The translations under genes were made by a program, and so were the position numbers. The notes beneath the pieces were generated by a model. The model worked only from the letters and a program-made list of their open reading frames with translations, did no database searches and had not been told where the DNA came from. 64,000 bases of DNA from Pontederia crassipes (lineage: Eukaryota; Streptophyta; Magnoliopsida; Commelinales; Pontederiaceae). Below are positions 31,190-45,106 of the stretch, piece after piece (the first letter of the stretch is position 1; each line of letters starts with the position of its first letter). The stretch lies in contig CM060198.1 of NCBI GenBank assembly GCA_030549335.1, positions 47,333,353 through 47,397,352 of the forward strand, in the 5' to 3' direction.

Positions 31190-33646
31190 TGTAACGCCCC
31201 AAAATTCGACCCGCCACGTGGCGCGATCTCCTCTCGTGCGCTACCCTATTCTTCTTCTATTTGACTCCTTTGTTGACCCAAATGGTCAAAAAAATGACAC
31301 GTAAGAAGAAGACTTGTCGAATAAAATAGTACAACAACAAGGGAAGAATGCGGAAGCAACAAGGGGATAAAATACGACAAATTGTCTTGAGATAAAGCAT
31401 AGTCGGAAGCAAAAAGAGATACGTCCCATAGTCTCATGTCTGAAGTAGTAAAAGTAAAAGTATGAGTACTAAACATAAAAACGACGACGGTCATACATGA
31501 CATGATAAGACCCATATGAGTAGATATGTCACTTAGTATAACGGATAAACACACGACTTATACTAGACGTAATCATGACCACATGCACATGCCACCCAGA
31601 GCGAAGCCGCCGTGCGCAGACCATCACGTCATGAGCAACCATCATGTACATGTGGGGATCACACAGGGGAGCAAGCTCAACCGTTAGCATAAATCTAAGT
31701 GTGAGTTCATATAGATCATACGATAATTCCATTAGAATAAGCATGGAGTAAAACATGTGGATCGTATGTGATGGATCAATGTAAATGATGAATAAAGCAT
31801 CATGAGCACTTGCTCATCATTCAAGTTCTTTCATTCATTTGGGACCATTCATTCATTTATATTTTCATTCTTTCATTTGTTCAATCATTTCATTTCATTT
31901 CATTTCATTTCTTTTATTTCATTGCCATTCCATTCCATTCCATGTCCATTGGAAGAGCTCTTCATTCTTTTAGGGAAAAACAATTGCCTGCACACGTAGT
32001 GCTACTATCTAGACTGTTGTGGGCCAGTGGATGATCAATGCCATGGCCAGCCTCGTCGAGCTGGGATGACCTCGTACCGTGAGGAAGCATCCGTAAGGAA
32101 GAAACTCCTGTCTAGATAGGACAAATGGCAGCCCATGAGGAAGTGCCTTGCTGAGGGCTCGCTCAACTTCCTTCGTCATAGTGGACCTTTCTTTCAATCC
32201 AAAGATTGATCAAGGTCGTATAGAGCATAGCTCCGAATCATGTGGACCTATCTTCAAATTTGTAGATTTGTCAAGGCCGTATGGAACAAAACTCTAGGTC
32301 TTCTTTAAGTTCATTTAATTCTTTAACAAATCAGTTGGGCAGAAGTTTTATAAATAAGAGGAGTTCGATTTAAGTCATGTTCTTTTCTGTCCACATAACA
32401 ATTGACCATTATTAAAATGGTCACCCGTTATAAGCCACATAACGGTCGACCATTAGTGAAACGATCGCCCGTTATAAGTCAAAATCAGCGGTCGTCCGAT
32501 TACATAAAATGAACGCCGGTTTATCAATCTTTCGATCGACCGGAAGGGTAGCGGTCAACCGTTTGATGCTTGTTCTTTATTCATTTCATAATCGTACTTT
32601 CGGTCGACCAGAGGAAATTCGGTCGACCGTTATGAACAGTGTCATCTTCTCCATCGACAATCAGTCGGATTTCTCCGTCGACGGTCGGAAGTTATCCCGG
32701 CGAGGAGACCCAGAACGGTCGACCGTTAATGATATCGGTCGCCCGATTGGTCATGTCGCCATTGTCGAGTCTCGACATTTTCGAATTCGATCATTTGAAA
32801 TAATATCGGACTTCCGTTCTGGTCTATAACGGTCGACCGTTATAGAAATGGTCGCCCGTTATGGCTATGATAGCACTCTTGCTGAATTGAATCGGACGCC
32901 CGAAATGATATCAGTCGACCATTTTTGTTCGAGAGAAAGTTGAATCCTCAAGTTTTCAATCAATTTTCACTACGAACAATCCTAAACTTGTACCAACATG
33001 ATTCCTAACATTTATAATCCTTCAGGAATGTATTCTAATCATAGATTTCATACTTAAATCATGCTTTCGCAAAATGGATTATTCTTCATATACACAAGTC
33101 ATAACATCACGAAATCATTCGGTATTATCATGGAATCATAAAGAAACTAATCAGCATCATTACTCTAACTACATAACATGATTTCATTTCTAACCATTCT
33201 ATCATGGATTCTAAACTAAATCAAGTCCTTAAAGCACGCAAATCCCTCTGGAATCAACCCATGACCTAGATCCCGAACAACACACCTTAATGCCTATGAA
33301 TTTGTGGTTCGTCCACGCGTTGTTCGTGCTCAGGTCGCCGCTACTATCTTCAATGTCGTCCGTGTCGAAAATCGTCGCCAGAGTGCCTCTGTCGATTGCT
33401 GCCCGTGCACATTGGAGAAGAAAGAACGGAGAACGAGTGAGAGAGAGGAAATGGGGAAAAATAGGAGAAGGAGAAGGGCAGTGGATTTTATAGAGTTGTA
33501 GATGTCCCTTGGTCTTCCTCATGTCATGAACTGCTGCCATGGAAGAAGGGAGAGGAATGGAGAAAGTGGCCATGAAGAAGGGGGGAGAGGGAAGGGTTCG
33601 GCCATTTCCTCTTCACCTTCATATTTTTAAACTGCCGAGCGTTACA
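31190..33646 (-). repeat. Gypsy-1 5' LTR in unit 2
   Basis: Counterpart of 5184-7636 with a handful of substitutions and a 5-bp insertion (TTTCA) near 33184, shared with unit 3. The GGTCGACC cluster at about 32400-32940 has two more perfect palindromes than unit 1 (GGTCGACCGTT near 32620 and 32830). Confidence 0.88.
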
Positions 33647-35158
33647 TCTCTCCTCCAATCTCATATTTAAAGTAATATAAATATATTTTTCACGTGAGAT
33701 GGGACACATGAAAAATGAATATATCGTTATGATGCATAAAAAAATGATACTTGTATGAAAAAAATGGGGGTTCCCCAATTTGAAATGGGGGAACATACGC
33801 CCATTTTACGGCGCCCGTCCGATCTCGATCGGACGGGCGCTGTTTTAGATCTAAAAAACTGCCACTTGAGACAAAAAAACCGCATGAATCAGCCGTCGGT
33901 CGAACTGGCCGTGCGTGAACCGGTTGATAAATTGATCTGCGCAGTGAAATGTTCGCCCTTTCTCCCCTCATTTTCTCTCTCCCTCTTTCTCCCCTTCTCG
34001 CGCGATGACGACGACGTCCGACGACCACCGTCGAAGCGACACGATCCGCGCTACCATGCGCCATCACCACGCCGACGATCACCTCCGCCGACTAGATCCG
34101 TGCCACCACCACATCGCCGACCAGATCCGCGCCACCACGACCAGATCCGCGCCACCACCACCACCACCACCACGACCAGATCCGCTACCACGATGACCAG
34201 ATCCGCTCTTCTTCGACCAGATCTTCGACCGCCGGCCGACTAGATCCGTGTCGACGATGACCACGAGGTACTCTCCGATAGATCCACTCTTCTTTGGTGT
34301 ATGTTCGTTTGCCAGTTTTAATCTCGGGCCAACCTGTCTTTGCCGACAGATTCGCCGCCGGCCGCCCTCCCCGCTCGCACGCCGCCGACCAGATCTGCGG
34401 CGACGACGACCACGAGGTACTCTCCGACAGATCCGCTCTTCTTTGGTGTATGTTCCTTCGCCGGTTTTAATCTCGGGCCAACTTGTCTTTGCCGACAGAT
34501 CCGCCGTCGGCGGCCCTCTCCGCTCGCATGCCGCCGCCCTCCCCGCTCGCATGAAGACGCCCTCCCCGCTCGCACGCCGCCGCCCTCCCCGCTCGCACAC
34601 CGTCGTCCTTCATCGCACGCACGCCCCGCCGCCGCCCTTCATCGCACGCACGGCTCGCCGTCGCACGCACGCACTCGCTGCCACCCACGCACTGCCCCGC
34701 CGCCGCCCTTCGTCGCACGCACGCACCCGCCGCCGCCCACGCACTACTCTGCTGCCACCCTTCGTCGCACGCACACACACGTCGCCGCCCACACACTGCC
34801 CCGCCGCCGCCCTTCGTCGCACGCACTGCCCGCCGCCAACGCACTGCCCCGCCGCCGCCCTTCGTCGCACGCACGCACCCGCCGCCGCCCATGCACTGCC
34901 CCGCCACCGCCCTTCGTCGCACGCACTCGCCGCCGCCGCCCTTCGTCGCACGCATGCCCCAGCACGCCCCCGTCCGCACCCTGCCCTTCCGCAAACGCAC
35001 GTCCCTGATCGCACTCCACCCCCGCACGCCCTGTCGTTCTGCACTGCACGCTCCCACCACACCCTCACGGTATAATTAAGTTCAATTGTACTTATTGTTT
35101 CATCGCACTTTATCGTGTTCATATATGCGTGCATGTCTTATTGTTTCACAGGTCAGCC

Positions 35159-35653
35159 ATGTCATCTTCTACCTCTTTCATATCACGTCAATTAGATATT
35201 CCTTTTTGTGCGTGTGGTGATAAGGCAATATTACAAACTTCATGGACAAATAATAATCCCGGAAGATGATTTTGGGGGTGCTCTCATTATCGGGTAAACA
35301 TTTTCATTGGCAATAAGTAATGTATTTTGGTCTTCATTTTTTGTTTCATTAGACGATGTTCATTTTGTGTATAATGTTCTTCCAGGGTAAGCCCCTGCAC
35401 GAAGATTGTAATTTTTTTTCAGTGGTTCAATCCAACTATGGATGATCGGCATAAGAATATTCTAAGAAGTTTGTTAAAGGACGATGAAAAAGTTCAAAGA
35501 CGAAGATCGGATAAATATAGGATCATTTTAATAGGATTGCTAAATAAAATTATCGCCCATGAAGATGTTGCAAGGAGAGATAAAATTATGTATTTATTTC
35601 TTGGAATGATAATATCATTTGTATTAGTTAAAATGAACTTTCTTTACTTGTAG
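35159..35653 (+). pseudogene. GRF zinc-finger gene of the MULE in unit 2, broken
   Basis: Same TGA at the Arg of the NPGR motif and same T-run frameshift as unit 1. It differs by a 3-bp insertion that gives MDDRHKN instead of MDRHKN, and Leu for Phe near the C-terminus. Confidence 0.7.
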
Positions 35654-36483
35654 GATTTGTAATCCTTCCTTTATCATTGTTGCTGCTGGATACATTGGAC
35701 AATGTCAATCACTTGTTTTATTGGACAATGTCAATGTCAATCCTTTATCATTGTTCCTTTATCAATTGTTTGTGATTTCCATTCCTCAGCTTGTGATTTC
35801 AAATGAATTGATCAATGTCTATCAATAGAAATTCATGAAAGCTAAGCATAGAGAAATTTCGAAGCTACGATATAATACATTAAGTCTATTATCATCTTCA
35901 TCCATCTCGGCCAACTTCAATATGTGCTTCCTTGAAAGTAATCCATAAACAAAAAGAGAACCATTAACCTTGAAGCATATCAGCCAACTTCAATATGTGC
36001 CATGAAGCATAGAGAAACCACCAAAAAATAGATCAAGAGTATGGAAGAGATCATCCAAATCTTGTATATCTTCTTTGACATCCACTTTCACAAAATAACC
36101 TGTGTATTCATTCTAGGTTACAACTAATAAGCTAGAACTTGGTTACGAGAACACAAAATATAATACAACACAAATATGTTACAACACAAAATAAGTTCCA
36201 ATATAAATAGGTTCCAACATAAATAGGTTACAACATAAATAAGTTACAACATAAGTAGGTTCCAACATAAATAAGTTACAACATAAGTAGGTTCCAACAT
36301 AAATAGATTCCAACATATTACATCAAAACATCCAACATATTATATAAGTCTTCAGTAACGACCTTCATTCTCAGCAGCTTGTCAAATATAAAGACGAATA
36401 TTAGACTTTCTAAGAGTAGTAAATGAAGACGGATTAAACTTCTGTTAAATGAAAAGTAAATGAACATGCAATAATGGACACTT

Positions 36484-38741
36484 TCATTTGTCATGTCCTT
36501 TCTTTCCGCATTTCCCGCAACTCTTCTTTCTCGAATCATTCTGTGACATGGAAATTTCCACGCCAGATTTCATCATTGCAATATTCTTAGGCCTGCCTTT
36601 AGACTTCACACAAAGTGGGTCCCATATCGTAAATTGTAAGTCATGCAAGTTTATGGAGTTTGATTCACTAAGTGGCAAGTCAGTAGTGCTAAACTGAGTT
36701 GTTTGAAAGTGGCTTGTGCTTGCTCCACTTGCATCTATAAATTCACTCGGCACATGAATTGCACTCATTTTCAAGATGAGATCATCTATAGTTGGCGCCC
36801 CGCATTGTAAATGCGTAGGTGAAACGAGACCCATCGTTTGTACTTTCCATAGATTACTTTGCCAAGATAATGCCTGAATGGGTGATATGCTATCACCGGA
36901 AGTGGATTGACAAGCATAAATGACATGTGCTTTTGTGTATCTAGCATTTATAGTCCAGCGATGAAGCACATAATCTTCAGACAAGAAATTCACACTTTTC
37001 TTTTGCAAAATACAGAGAACATGACAGCATAAAATTCCTTCTTGTTCAAACTTTTTGCATGAACATTTGGCATAAATATTTTCAGCTTTACTAAATTCCA
37101 TCACATTTTTTCCATCATCAATAGCCCTCACAGGAAAAACAGAGTAGTAAGATCTATTTGTGTCATTGTAAATCTTATGCATTGTAAAACTGAAACACTT
37201 TGCATATTCTGTCTGAAACTTACAAAATGAAGCATGTGTGTAGATCTTACCTGCATGTTCCTCCAAAGGACTATTAACAATGTATGCATGTTGCGAGTTC
37301 ATTGTTTGAAAGTCTTCTCGTTCTTCACATCGACGATGAGTCTGGACAACTTTTCATAGTGCTCTACAAAGTGCGAAAGCGAAGTGTGCGCATTGACATA
37401 ACCATAAAAAAAAGCATTTATACTTTCTGCCCTCTGAGTGGTTCGCATACCTGCAGTAAAGACGTCTTTATAATATAAAGAAACTCACTATTCACGTTTG
37501 TTGTACATCACTTCTAACCAATGTCCATCTCTAATATGAAACTTTTCTTTCAAAGAGAGCCATCCCTCTTCAAACTCATATGTATTTGACGATCTATATA
37601 GCCACTTATTGTACTCCTCCTTAAATGACGACTGTGCATACAAATTTTGTAGATGAGTCATCGCATTTCTAGCAATATGTCAGGTACAAAAGATGTGTTT
37701 CGTGTGTGAGAAAACCTTACGTATAGCATTCTCCATCGCAATGTCCTGATCTGTAATGATACATTGTGGATGTTTTCCAAACATGTATTCAGACCATTGT
37801 TCAAACAACCATGTAAAAGTCTCCTCTATCTCATATGCAATTAAAGCACATCCAAATAAGCAAGATATCCAATGGTGATTAATTCCTGTGAAATGTGCAA
37901 ATGACATTCTTAAATTATTGGTTCAATATGTTGTATCAAATACAACGACGTCACCAAAAGTCAAATAATTGTCTCTTGACCTACCATCAGCCCAAAAAAA
38001 ATTCAGAAGTGTGCCATTTGCATCAACCTCCCAACTATGAAAGAAACCCGGATTAGAATGTACCCTTTTTTGAAAATTATAGATAATTTGCAAGCATTCG
38101 ACAGAGAAAGTGCTTTTTCATATGGTTCTCAAATGATCAATACAATTCTGAGTTGTTATAAGAGGTTCTCCAGACATATTAAGGGCTCTGGCAATTTTAG
38201 ATGGACTCATACCGAATGCATGTAGATGACCAATAGCTTCTCTAGAAGTTGCGCTGATTTGATTATGTGATCTTAAGAACTTTACCTTAGAAGGAGTTGT
38301 CAAGCATTGACTGTGCTCTTCTTGAAATCTTTTTACCTCCCATCGTTCATCTTGTCTTAGAACAACATATAGATGAGCATGACAATCATCCCAAACTTCT
38401 CTTCTCTGTGTAAAAGCTTGTGTCTGATCTTGTCTAATTCTCTTGTGCCCTTTTTTAGAACAAACGTACTTTATATTAATTACCTTTCCTGTAATCTTAT
38501 GCCTATGTGAAGTTTGTTTTCTCACAGAAAAATCCACTAATTTAGCATACATGTTGTAGTATTTGTAGGCTTCTTCATCTTTGTTAAATAACATTCCAAC
38601 ATAGGGTTTCGATAACTCATATGCTTTGACAACAAAATTAGCATCTTCTTCAGGTTTGTCATGTTCAATATCGTCTTCATTCATCCATTCTTTTGTCAAT
38701 TCTGCCATGTTACTAGCACTATTCTCATCGTCCATGTCCAA
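36484..38741 (-). pseudogene. FAR1/MuDR-type transposase in unit 2, four stops plus a frameshift
   Basis: All four TGA stops of unit 1 are present. In addition one T is missing from the run near 37350, which shifts the frame just before the SWIM half; units 1 and 3 do not have this loss. Small changes shared with unit 3: QCGAPTI and MMKSGVE. Confidence 0.86.
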
Positions 38742-40090
38742 TTTTACCTAAAAAATATAAATAAATTCTCATTAGAAATTCACAAACATGATAAAATTGA
38801 TGAAAATTTTGCTCACTGTTGCATGATATAATTAAACAAATTGTAACAAAAATGGTTAAACAAACATATTTACACATGAAAATTAACTCATATCATTTAA
38901 TTAATCTTCAGATATTTAACTACTTACAAGATGATTAACTACTTGCATGATGAAATAGATTACCTAAATACAACATGATCTGTGATCAACTACTTACAAT
39001 TGAAGGTGATTATTACATAATTATAATGTCACTACTTGGAAAGGTGATTATTACATAATTACAAGGTGATCGATTAAAAAGTGTTTAACTAATTACACGG
39101 CAACCCGGTGGCAGGGCGTCGGTGTCATCGATGTCGTGCGATGAAGGGGGGCGGCAGCAGTCAGCGGCGGCGGGGCAGTGCGTGGGCGGTGGCGGGTGCG
39201 TGCGTGCGACGTAGGGCGGCGGCGGGGCCGTGCGTGCGATGAAGGGCGGCGGCAGGGCATGCGTGCGATGAAGGACGGCGGCGTGCGAGCGGGGAGGGCG
39301 TCTTCGTGCGAGTGGGGAGGGCGGCCGGCGACGGATCTGTCGGCAAAGACAGGTTGGCCCGAGATTAAAACCGGTGAAGGAACATACACCAAAGAAGAGC
39401 GGATCTGTCGGAGAGTACCTCGTGGTCGTCGTCGCCGCGGATCTGGTCGGCGACGTGCAAGCGGGGGGGGGGTGGCAGCGTGCGAGCGTGGAGGGCGGCC
39501 AACGACAGATCTGTCGGCAAAGACAGGTTGGCTCGAGATTAAAATCGGCAAAGGAACATACACCAAAGAAGAGCGGATCTGTCGGAGAGTACCTCGTGGT
39601 CGTCGTCGCCGCGGATTTGGTCGGCCGGCGGTTGAAGATCTGGTCGAAGAAGAGCGGATCTGGTCGTCGTGGTAGCGGATTTGGTTGGAGGCAGTGGTGG
39701 TGGCGCGGATCTGGTCGTGGAGGCGCGTGGTGGCGCGGATCTGGTCGGCGGCGTGGTGGTGGCGCGGATCTAGTCGGCGGCGGTGGTCGTCGGCGTGGTG
39801 GTGGCGCGTGGTTGCACGGATCATGTCGCTTCGACGGTGGTCGCCGGACGTCGTCGTCGTCGCGCGAGGATTGGAGAAAGAGGGAGAGAGAAAATGAGGG
39901 GAGAAAGGGCGAACATTTCACTGCGCGGATCAATTTATCAACCGGTTCACGAACGGCTGGTTCACGCACGGCCGGTTCACATGGTTTTTGATCTCAAGTG
40001 GCGGTTTTTTAAATCTAAAACGACGCCCGTCCGATCGAGATCGGACGGGCGCCGTAAAATGGGGGGTAAATGGGGGAACCCCCATTTTTT

Positions 40091-41832
40091 CCTTTCTTTT
40101 TATCATTCCTTATTTTGCCATTGCATGAGTTATTATTATGCATTTAAGTCGTTAACTCTCAAGTAAAACAGGAAAAATTACATGTTACTCAATAAACTTT
40201 ATTTACTATTCAATATAATATATTAACATTAACTTCATCTTTATACAAGGAATAAGTTTTACGATCTTATGTATAAACAGAGAATTCTTTGTGTGTCTAC
40301 AATGACGCGATTATAAACTTTGTGGGTTATAGTCTGTTGCTAGAACTGAATAGTACTCCTAATTATGTGATTTGGTTGTATGCATGCGACGTGATTAGAG
40401 ATTTTTTTAACTGATTATATTATTTATATTTTATGCTAAACATTATTTTCTATTGTATTTGTTTAATATTTCGTTATCAAAATGAGAATATGTGATTACC
40501 AAGGAGATATGCATTATTGAGTACATAATATTTTTATAAATATTATTTAAATAATTTCAGATTATTGAAAATTTACTTCTTAATAAGACGTAAAAATTTT
40601 GTGCAGAATCGTAATTTTAATTTCATATTCAAATTTATTTCATGAAAAGTTCGTTCTAGTCTATATATCTAATAAGAATCATACATTAATTAATCCAAAT
40701 CTATATTTTTAATTATTATTTAGTATGTGACCCTGCTGTCAATAAATTTTCTTACTCCGCCATTGCATTATCTCACCCCTTCTATTGTTGATTAATCCTC
40801 ATATTCTAACTCTATTAATTAATTAATTATATTTTTTCAGTAATTAATTAATAAGAATAAACAGTCAATTACATATTTATTTATTTCTTTAATAACTAAA
40901 CCCACATGTGTAAATCAACAAAGTCACCTTACAAAATCCAAAAAAAACCTTACAAAATCCCAAGTTTATGACAATCTTATTAACATATTTAGTGCGGGTA
41001 AATTGCACCAAATGCTCTCCAACTTTGACGTTTTTCTCAGCGGTACCCTCCAATTATACTTTGTAACATGAATGGCCTTCATATTTGAACTCTTTTCAGC
41101 AACCATCTCCTTGTTGCCCATCGACATGGCATCCACGCAGTCAATTTCTCTCTCCTCCACACAAAAAGCAATATGACATGACATTTCTTTCTCTTTACGT
41201 GACATGATTAAATAATAATATAATAAGTAAAAATGAGAGAAGGGCACCACCCCTCCCCTCAACATCGGCATCCCCCCTTTGCCTGCGCACCGGCGATGCC
41301 CCCCACCCTATGCCTGCGTACTGACGACGCGTGCAGAGGAGGGGGGGGGGGGGGGAGGGGGCGTCACCCCTCTCTGCCAGCTTCGGCGCGAGCTCGTCGG
41401 AGCCCACATAGGGTGCGATGCTCCCCTCTAGCTCCGATGAGCTCTCATCGGCCGCCTCCAATCGCAAAAGGCCCATTCGGCCTCGCAGCGGCCGGTGAGA
41501 GCCACTGCAAGTCGTGGGAGAACCGCTGGCGGCCGACGGATCCGCTGGGCGTTTGAGCCAGGGTTTAGAGGGGGAGGATGGAAGCAGAAGATGGCAAGGC
41601 ATGGGCGTACACCGCGTACCTTCGAGTGACTCGCCAGAGCGTTCGAGGGGGTTCGTTGGAGTTAGGATCGTCGGATCGATCGTCATTTGAAGGGGGACTG
41701 TCGGACATCGTTTGCAATGGCATCGGAAAGCGGTGTGAGCGGCAGTAGTTGGCCGGAGCATGAGCGATGAGGTCGAAGTGTGAGCGACGAGGCAAATGGT
41801 CATCGACGGAGTCGAGTGATCAAGGGGAAGAA
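40091..41832. other. Interval between MULE and CACTA end in unit 2, no gene seen
   Basis: Copy of 14101-15840: AT-rich to about 41230, then the GC-rich island with a 15-base G tract (41341-41355). The longer minus frame here (complement 41803-41195) exists only because of the G-tract length and supports calling it non-coding. Confidence 0.6.
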
Positions 41833-42320
41833 GGGAAGAAATGACTAGAAGGAGAGGGGGTCGGATTATTTATAAGCGGACCTCCAGTGGATGTTCCGAT
41901 AGTTACAACAGTCAGTAAATTTAAAATATATTTTCCAACAGCTCTTTCTTCACAATATTTTATTATTTCTTTTGTCTTTCGACAGCTTCAATCGTAGGAA
42001 ACATTTTCAACGGCTATAGTCGTAGAAAGTTCCTACGGCTAAAATCGTGGGAACATTAATATGTATTTTTTATTATTAAATATATAAATAGAATTATTCA
42101 AGTCGAATGTGAAAAAATAAATTAGATTTTCGATGGCTTAAGTCGTAGGAAATGTGCGACGGTGACAAAACCATCGGTACTTGCGAGGGTTTTAATTGCG
42201 GAAAATGTTTCCATCTTAAGTTTCGAAAGATAACAAGAACCGTCGGAAAATACGCGGGAACTTGGAGGGATAGCCGGCCGTCGGAAAGTCCCGTCGCAAA
42301 AACCCACTTTTCTTGTAGTG
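41833..42320. mobile_element. CACTA-type 3' terminus in unit 2
   Basis: Terminal TTTTCTTGTAGTG at 42308-42320 with the same subterminal GTCGGAAA and GTCGTAGGAAA motifs as unit 1. Left end undefined. Confidence 0.68.
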
Positions 42321-42966
42321 GCAAGAGGAGAAAGATATTTTCTTAATCAATTCATAAACATGTAGTTCAAAAGAAAATTTATTTAGATGAATCTTAAAAA
42401 GCAATTAGAATAACTGCACAATCTTGTTTATGTATTCAAATTTGAAAAACTCAAAGAGTGCTAGAAGTAGGAATGGTGCAAAATATCAAGATAAATTTTC
42501 AAGGAACTAAATAAAGAAAACGAGGATGTAAACGGGTTATAACCAAGGATATCCAAGGATTAAAAATTATTATTATTATTATTATTATTATTGTTGTTGT
42601 TGTTGTTGTTATTTTTGGTATATTTTGCATAGCAAGATTCCATCAAAATCAAATGTTGATTACTTCTAATTAACTTTTAGGTCTTATTCACATATTTACT
42701 CCTATTGTTGGAATCCAGCAACTACATCTTTTACTTTTCTGTTACACCAGCAGCGATATCTTCCGGCTTGAAGTCAGGATATCCAACATTTGAGGGTCAT
42801 GCAGATCTCCATATCAAGTAACGTAGCAAAAGTGGCAACAAGTTTAGAATGACGAGTGCACACATTATTATGACCTTCCAATAATACTATTTAGGCACCC
42901 GTTCGTTCTTGTATATCTTTAAGAAAAACCTCGTTTTCTTATTACACCTTCAAACTGCGAGATCCG
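42321..42966. other. Upstream region of the second CRINKLY4-like gene
   Basis: Copy of 16329-16974, including the (TTA)n(TTG)n microsatellite at about 42566-42611. I saw no difference by eye in the last 100 bp before the ATG, so both gene copies should have the same core promoter. Confidence 0.4.
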
Positions 42967-44070
42967 ATGACGCTTCTCCTCGTCATCGTTGCGGTGGTTG
43001 CTGCTGCGATGGCCGTGACCTTTGATTTTGGAGAAGCTTTCGGCGTTGCCTCGCCTCTGGCCATCGTAGTCCCGGCTAAGGGCGGCGGCGCCCCTGTCGC
43101 CATTGCATGCGGCATGCTCGGCATTGATATACCTAGAAGCATCCAATGCTCACCTATTTCAGCCTTGGGCTACGCTGGGAAGGCATTCGACATATACCCA
43201 AATGTCACCTTCGTCTCCGTATCGAGCGGGCGCGACACCATGTGTGGACTTCAGTCCGGCGGCACTAGTTTTTTCTGTTGGAAACACGCCCGTAATAGTA
43301 ATAGTTCGGGCATCACGAGCCACATTTTGCTGAACGCTTATCAGACTCACGTCGTCGCTCTTGGGGATCTCGCTGTCGGCGAGGATCAGGTCAGCGCCGC
43401 CGACAAGGATGGCACGTTTATCGGGTGGTGGAACAGCGACCCCAGCTACCCGTGGAGTATCCCCGGCCGTTTTCGCTCCCTCACCTCCGGGAGAGGCTTC
43501 TTCTGTGCCATCAACGATGAAGACAAGGTCGTTTGCTGGGGCTCCAAGGCGCAAAATATCTACCCGGCTTTCGAGGACGAGGAGATGTCCGCCATCGTCT
43601 CCGGCGAGTACCACGCCTGTGGAATCACGAAAAAAGGTCGTGTCATCTGCGGTGGGAACAATGATCATGGGCAGTGCAGCCCTCCGGAGTCCTCCGACCC
43701 ATTCGAGTTCATCAGCCTCGCTCTGGGTTCCACCCACACCTGCGCCGTCCGGTCAAAGAAGCAGAACAACGACGTGGTGTGCTGGGGAGCCGGAGTCGGC
43801 GTGTACTCTCCGACGGGCACCGACGCGCCATTCTTGTCTGTGGCGGCCAATGGAAACCTCACTTGTGGAGTGAGGCTGGAAAGCTTGAAGGTCTTTTGCT
43901 GGTGGACGAGCCGGCGGGGCGTTCCAGCAAAAGTTTTCCAGCTGCCTCTCAGTCGACAAGTCGTCTATGGAATTTGCGTTCCCGAAAGTTCTTGCGGCCC
44001 TTGCGACTACTACACGGGGTCCGGGGTCTATTGTGCTGATAAGAATGTCATATGCAGACCGTGTCCTTAG
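42967..44070 (+). CDS. Second copy of the CRINKLY4-like secreted ectodomain gene
   Basis: The predicted 367-residue protein is identical to that of 16975-18078, including signal peptide, all repeats, three sequons and the six C-terminal Cys. No inactivating change has appeared, while neighbouring transposon genes differ between units. That is expected either from very recent duplication, from conversion, or from constraint; one identical pair cannot separate these. No kinase follows here either. Confidence 0.85.
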   Translation: MTLLLVIVAVVAAAMAVTFDFGEAFGVASPLAIVVPAKGGGAPVAIACGMLGIDIPRSIQCSPISALGYAGKAFDIYPNVTFVSVSSGRDTMCGLQSGGTSFFCWKHARNSNSSGITSHILLNAYQTHVVALGDLAVGEDQVSAADKDGTFIGWWNSDPSYPWSIPGRFRSLTSGRGFFCAINDEDKVVCWGSKAQNIYPAFEDEEMSAIVSGEYHACGITKKGRVICGGNNDHGQCSPPESSDPFEFISLALGSTHTCAVRSKKQNNDVVCWGAGVGVYSPTGTDAPFLSVAANGNLTCGVRLESLKVFCWWTSRRGVPAKVFQLPLSRQVVYGICVPESSCGPCDYYTGSGVYCADKNVICRPCP

Positions 44071-45069
44071 TAAAATTAAACCCAATCTTTGGCACTTCTC
44101 CATCCTGATCAGAATCTCTTGCAATCCAATAATATTTCATTTTTGAGTCGACTATGCAAAAACTAAAAAGATGCATGTGCATAAGGGAGGGAGAGCAAGA
44201 GGCGGAACAATGGCAAACTGCAAACAAGCAAAGAAAACGACTATATTTTATCGCGTAAGATGGAGTAAAAGCAATCATGACATCAATTAATGTTATTTCT
44301 AATATTCCTTGAGTAAAATGATTGTATTTATTTTTTAAAAAATAACGCATCTTTGTCATTCATTTTAATTAATTTTATTGAATTAAGAAGATCTTCCTTC
44401 TAAGTTTGTTTAAGCTCCAACATCAATCAGACAATGACTCTATCTGTTGTGATCTTCTTGAGACGCTTGTTATCGGAATTTCCGAGGACATTCACCTCAA
44501 TAGATTACACAGCCTCAATCACATTTCTGTTTTTCCTTTCTTTTTTCTACGGCTACAATAATGATCCAACTTTTATAACATCCATAGTAATTAAGTAGCT
44601 TTAAAAGGAACACATCCTTATTTTCAGGAGTGAATATCTTGTCATTTTTTTCACTATTCAGGCTATGTGATTTCGAAGTATGGATAATTAGTTAGTTTGT
44701 TATAATTATTTTCACAGGTTGTTATTGATCCACGTATGACAATTTTGAATAATGACATACCATGAAGTTAATGAGCCTACGAAAATAGTTCAAAAGAGTT
44801 TATCAAAACTTAAAATTGTTTGTTGATAAGTATATTTCAAAATCATAAGTTCTTAATTCGTATGCAAAGCTTGTCAGCTCACAAGAGGTTCAAACCAAAT
44901 TATATTTACTACTGGTGATAACTATATATATTTCACCAAAAGCAATTTGAAGGTGATACTTGCACCATTCCATAAATACTCTCTCTCACACACACATATA
45001 CACACAGGGGAACAGGGTTTATCGTAAATATACATGAGTACTATTTACCGAAAAGAACAAGATAAATAA
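44071..45069. other. 3' region of the second CRINKLY4-like gene
   Basis: Copy of 18079-19078, one base shorter in a T run near 44646. Nothing coding was recognised. Confidence 0.55.
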
Positions 45070-45106
45070 CACTACAAGAAAACTCTTGATTGGCAACATG
45101 GTTTAT
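45070..45106 (+). mobile_element. CACTA-type 5' terminus in unit 2, interrupted by gypsy-2
   Basis: CACTACAAGAAAA at 45070-45082, cut by the gypsy-2 LTR at 45107 exactly as in unit 1. Confidence 0.58.

Larger units (their letters stand above)
28078..33646 (-). mobile_element. Gypsy-1 remnant in unit 2
   Basis: Same element as 2073-7636. It lacks integrase, chromodomain and 3' LTR because the array junction cuts it in RNase H. PBS is at 31173-31185. Confidence 0.9.
33758..40090. mobile_element. MULE in unit 2
   Basis: Left TIR 33758-35072, right TIR 39090-40090, minisatellite 36193-36320. The left TIR lacks one 24-bp GC-rich repeat present in unit 1. Gene layout is the same as at 7748-14100. 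Confidence 0.85.
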
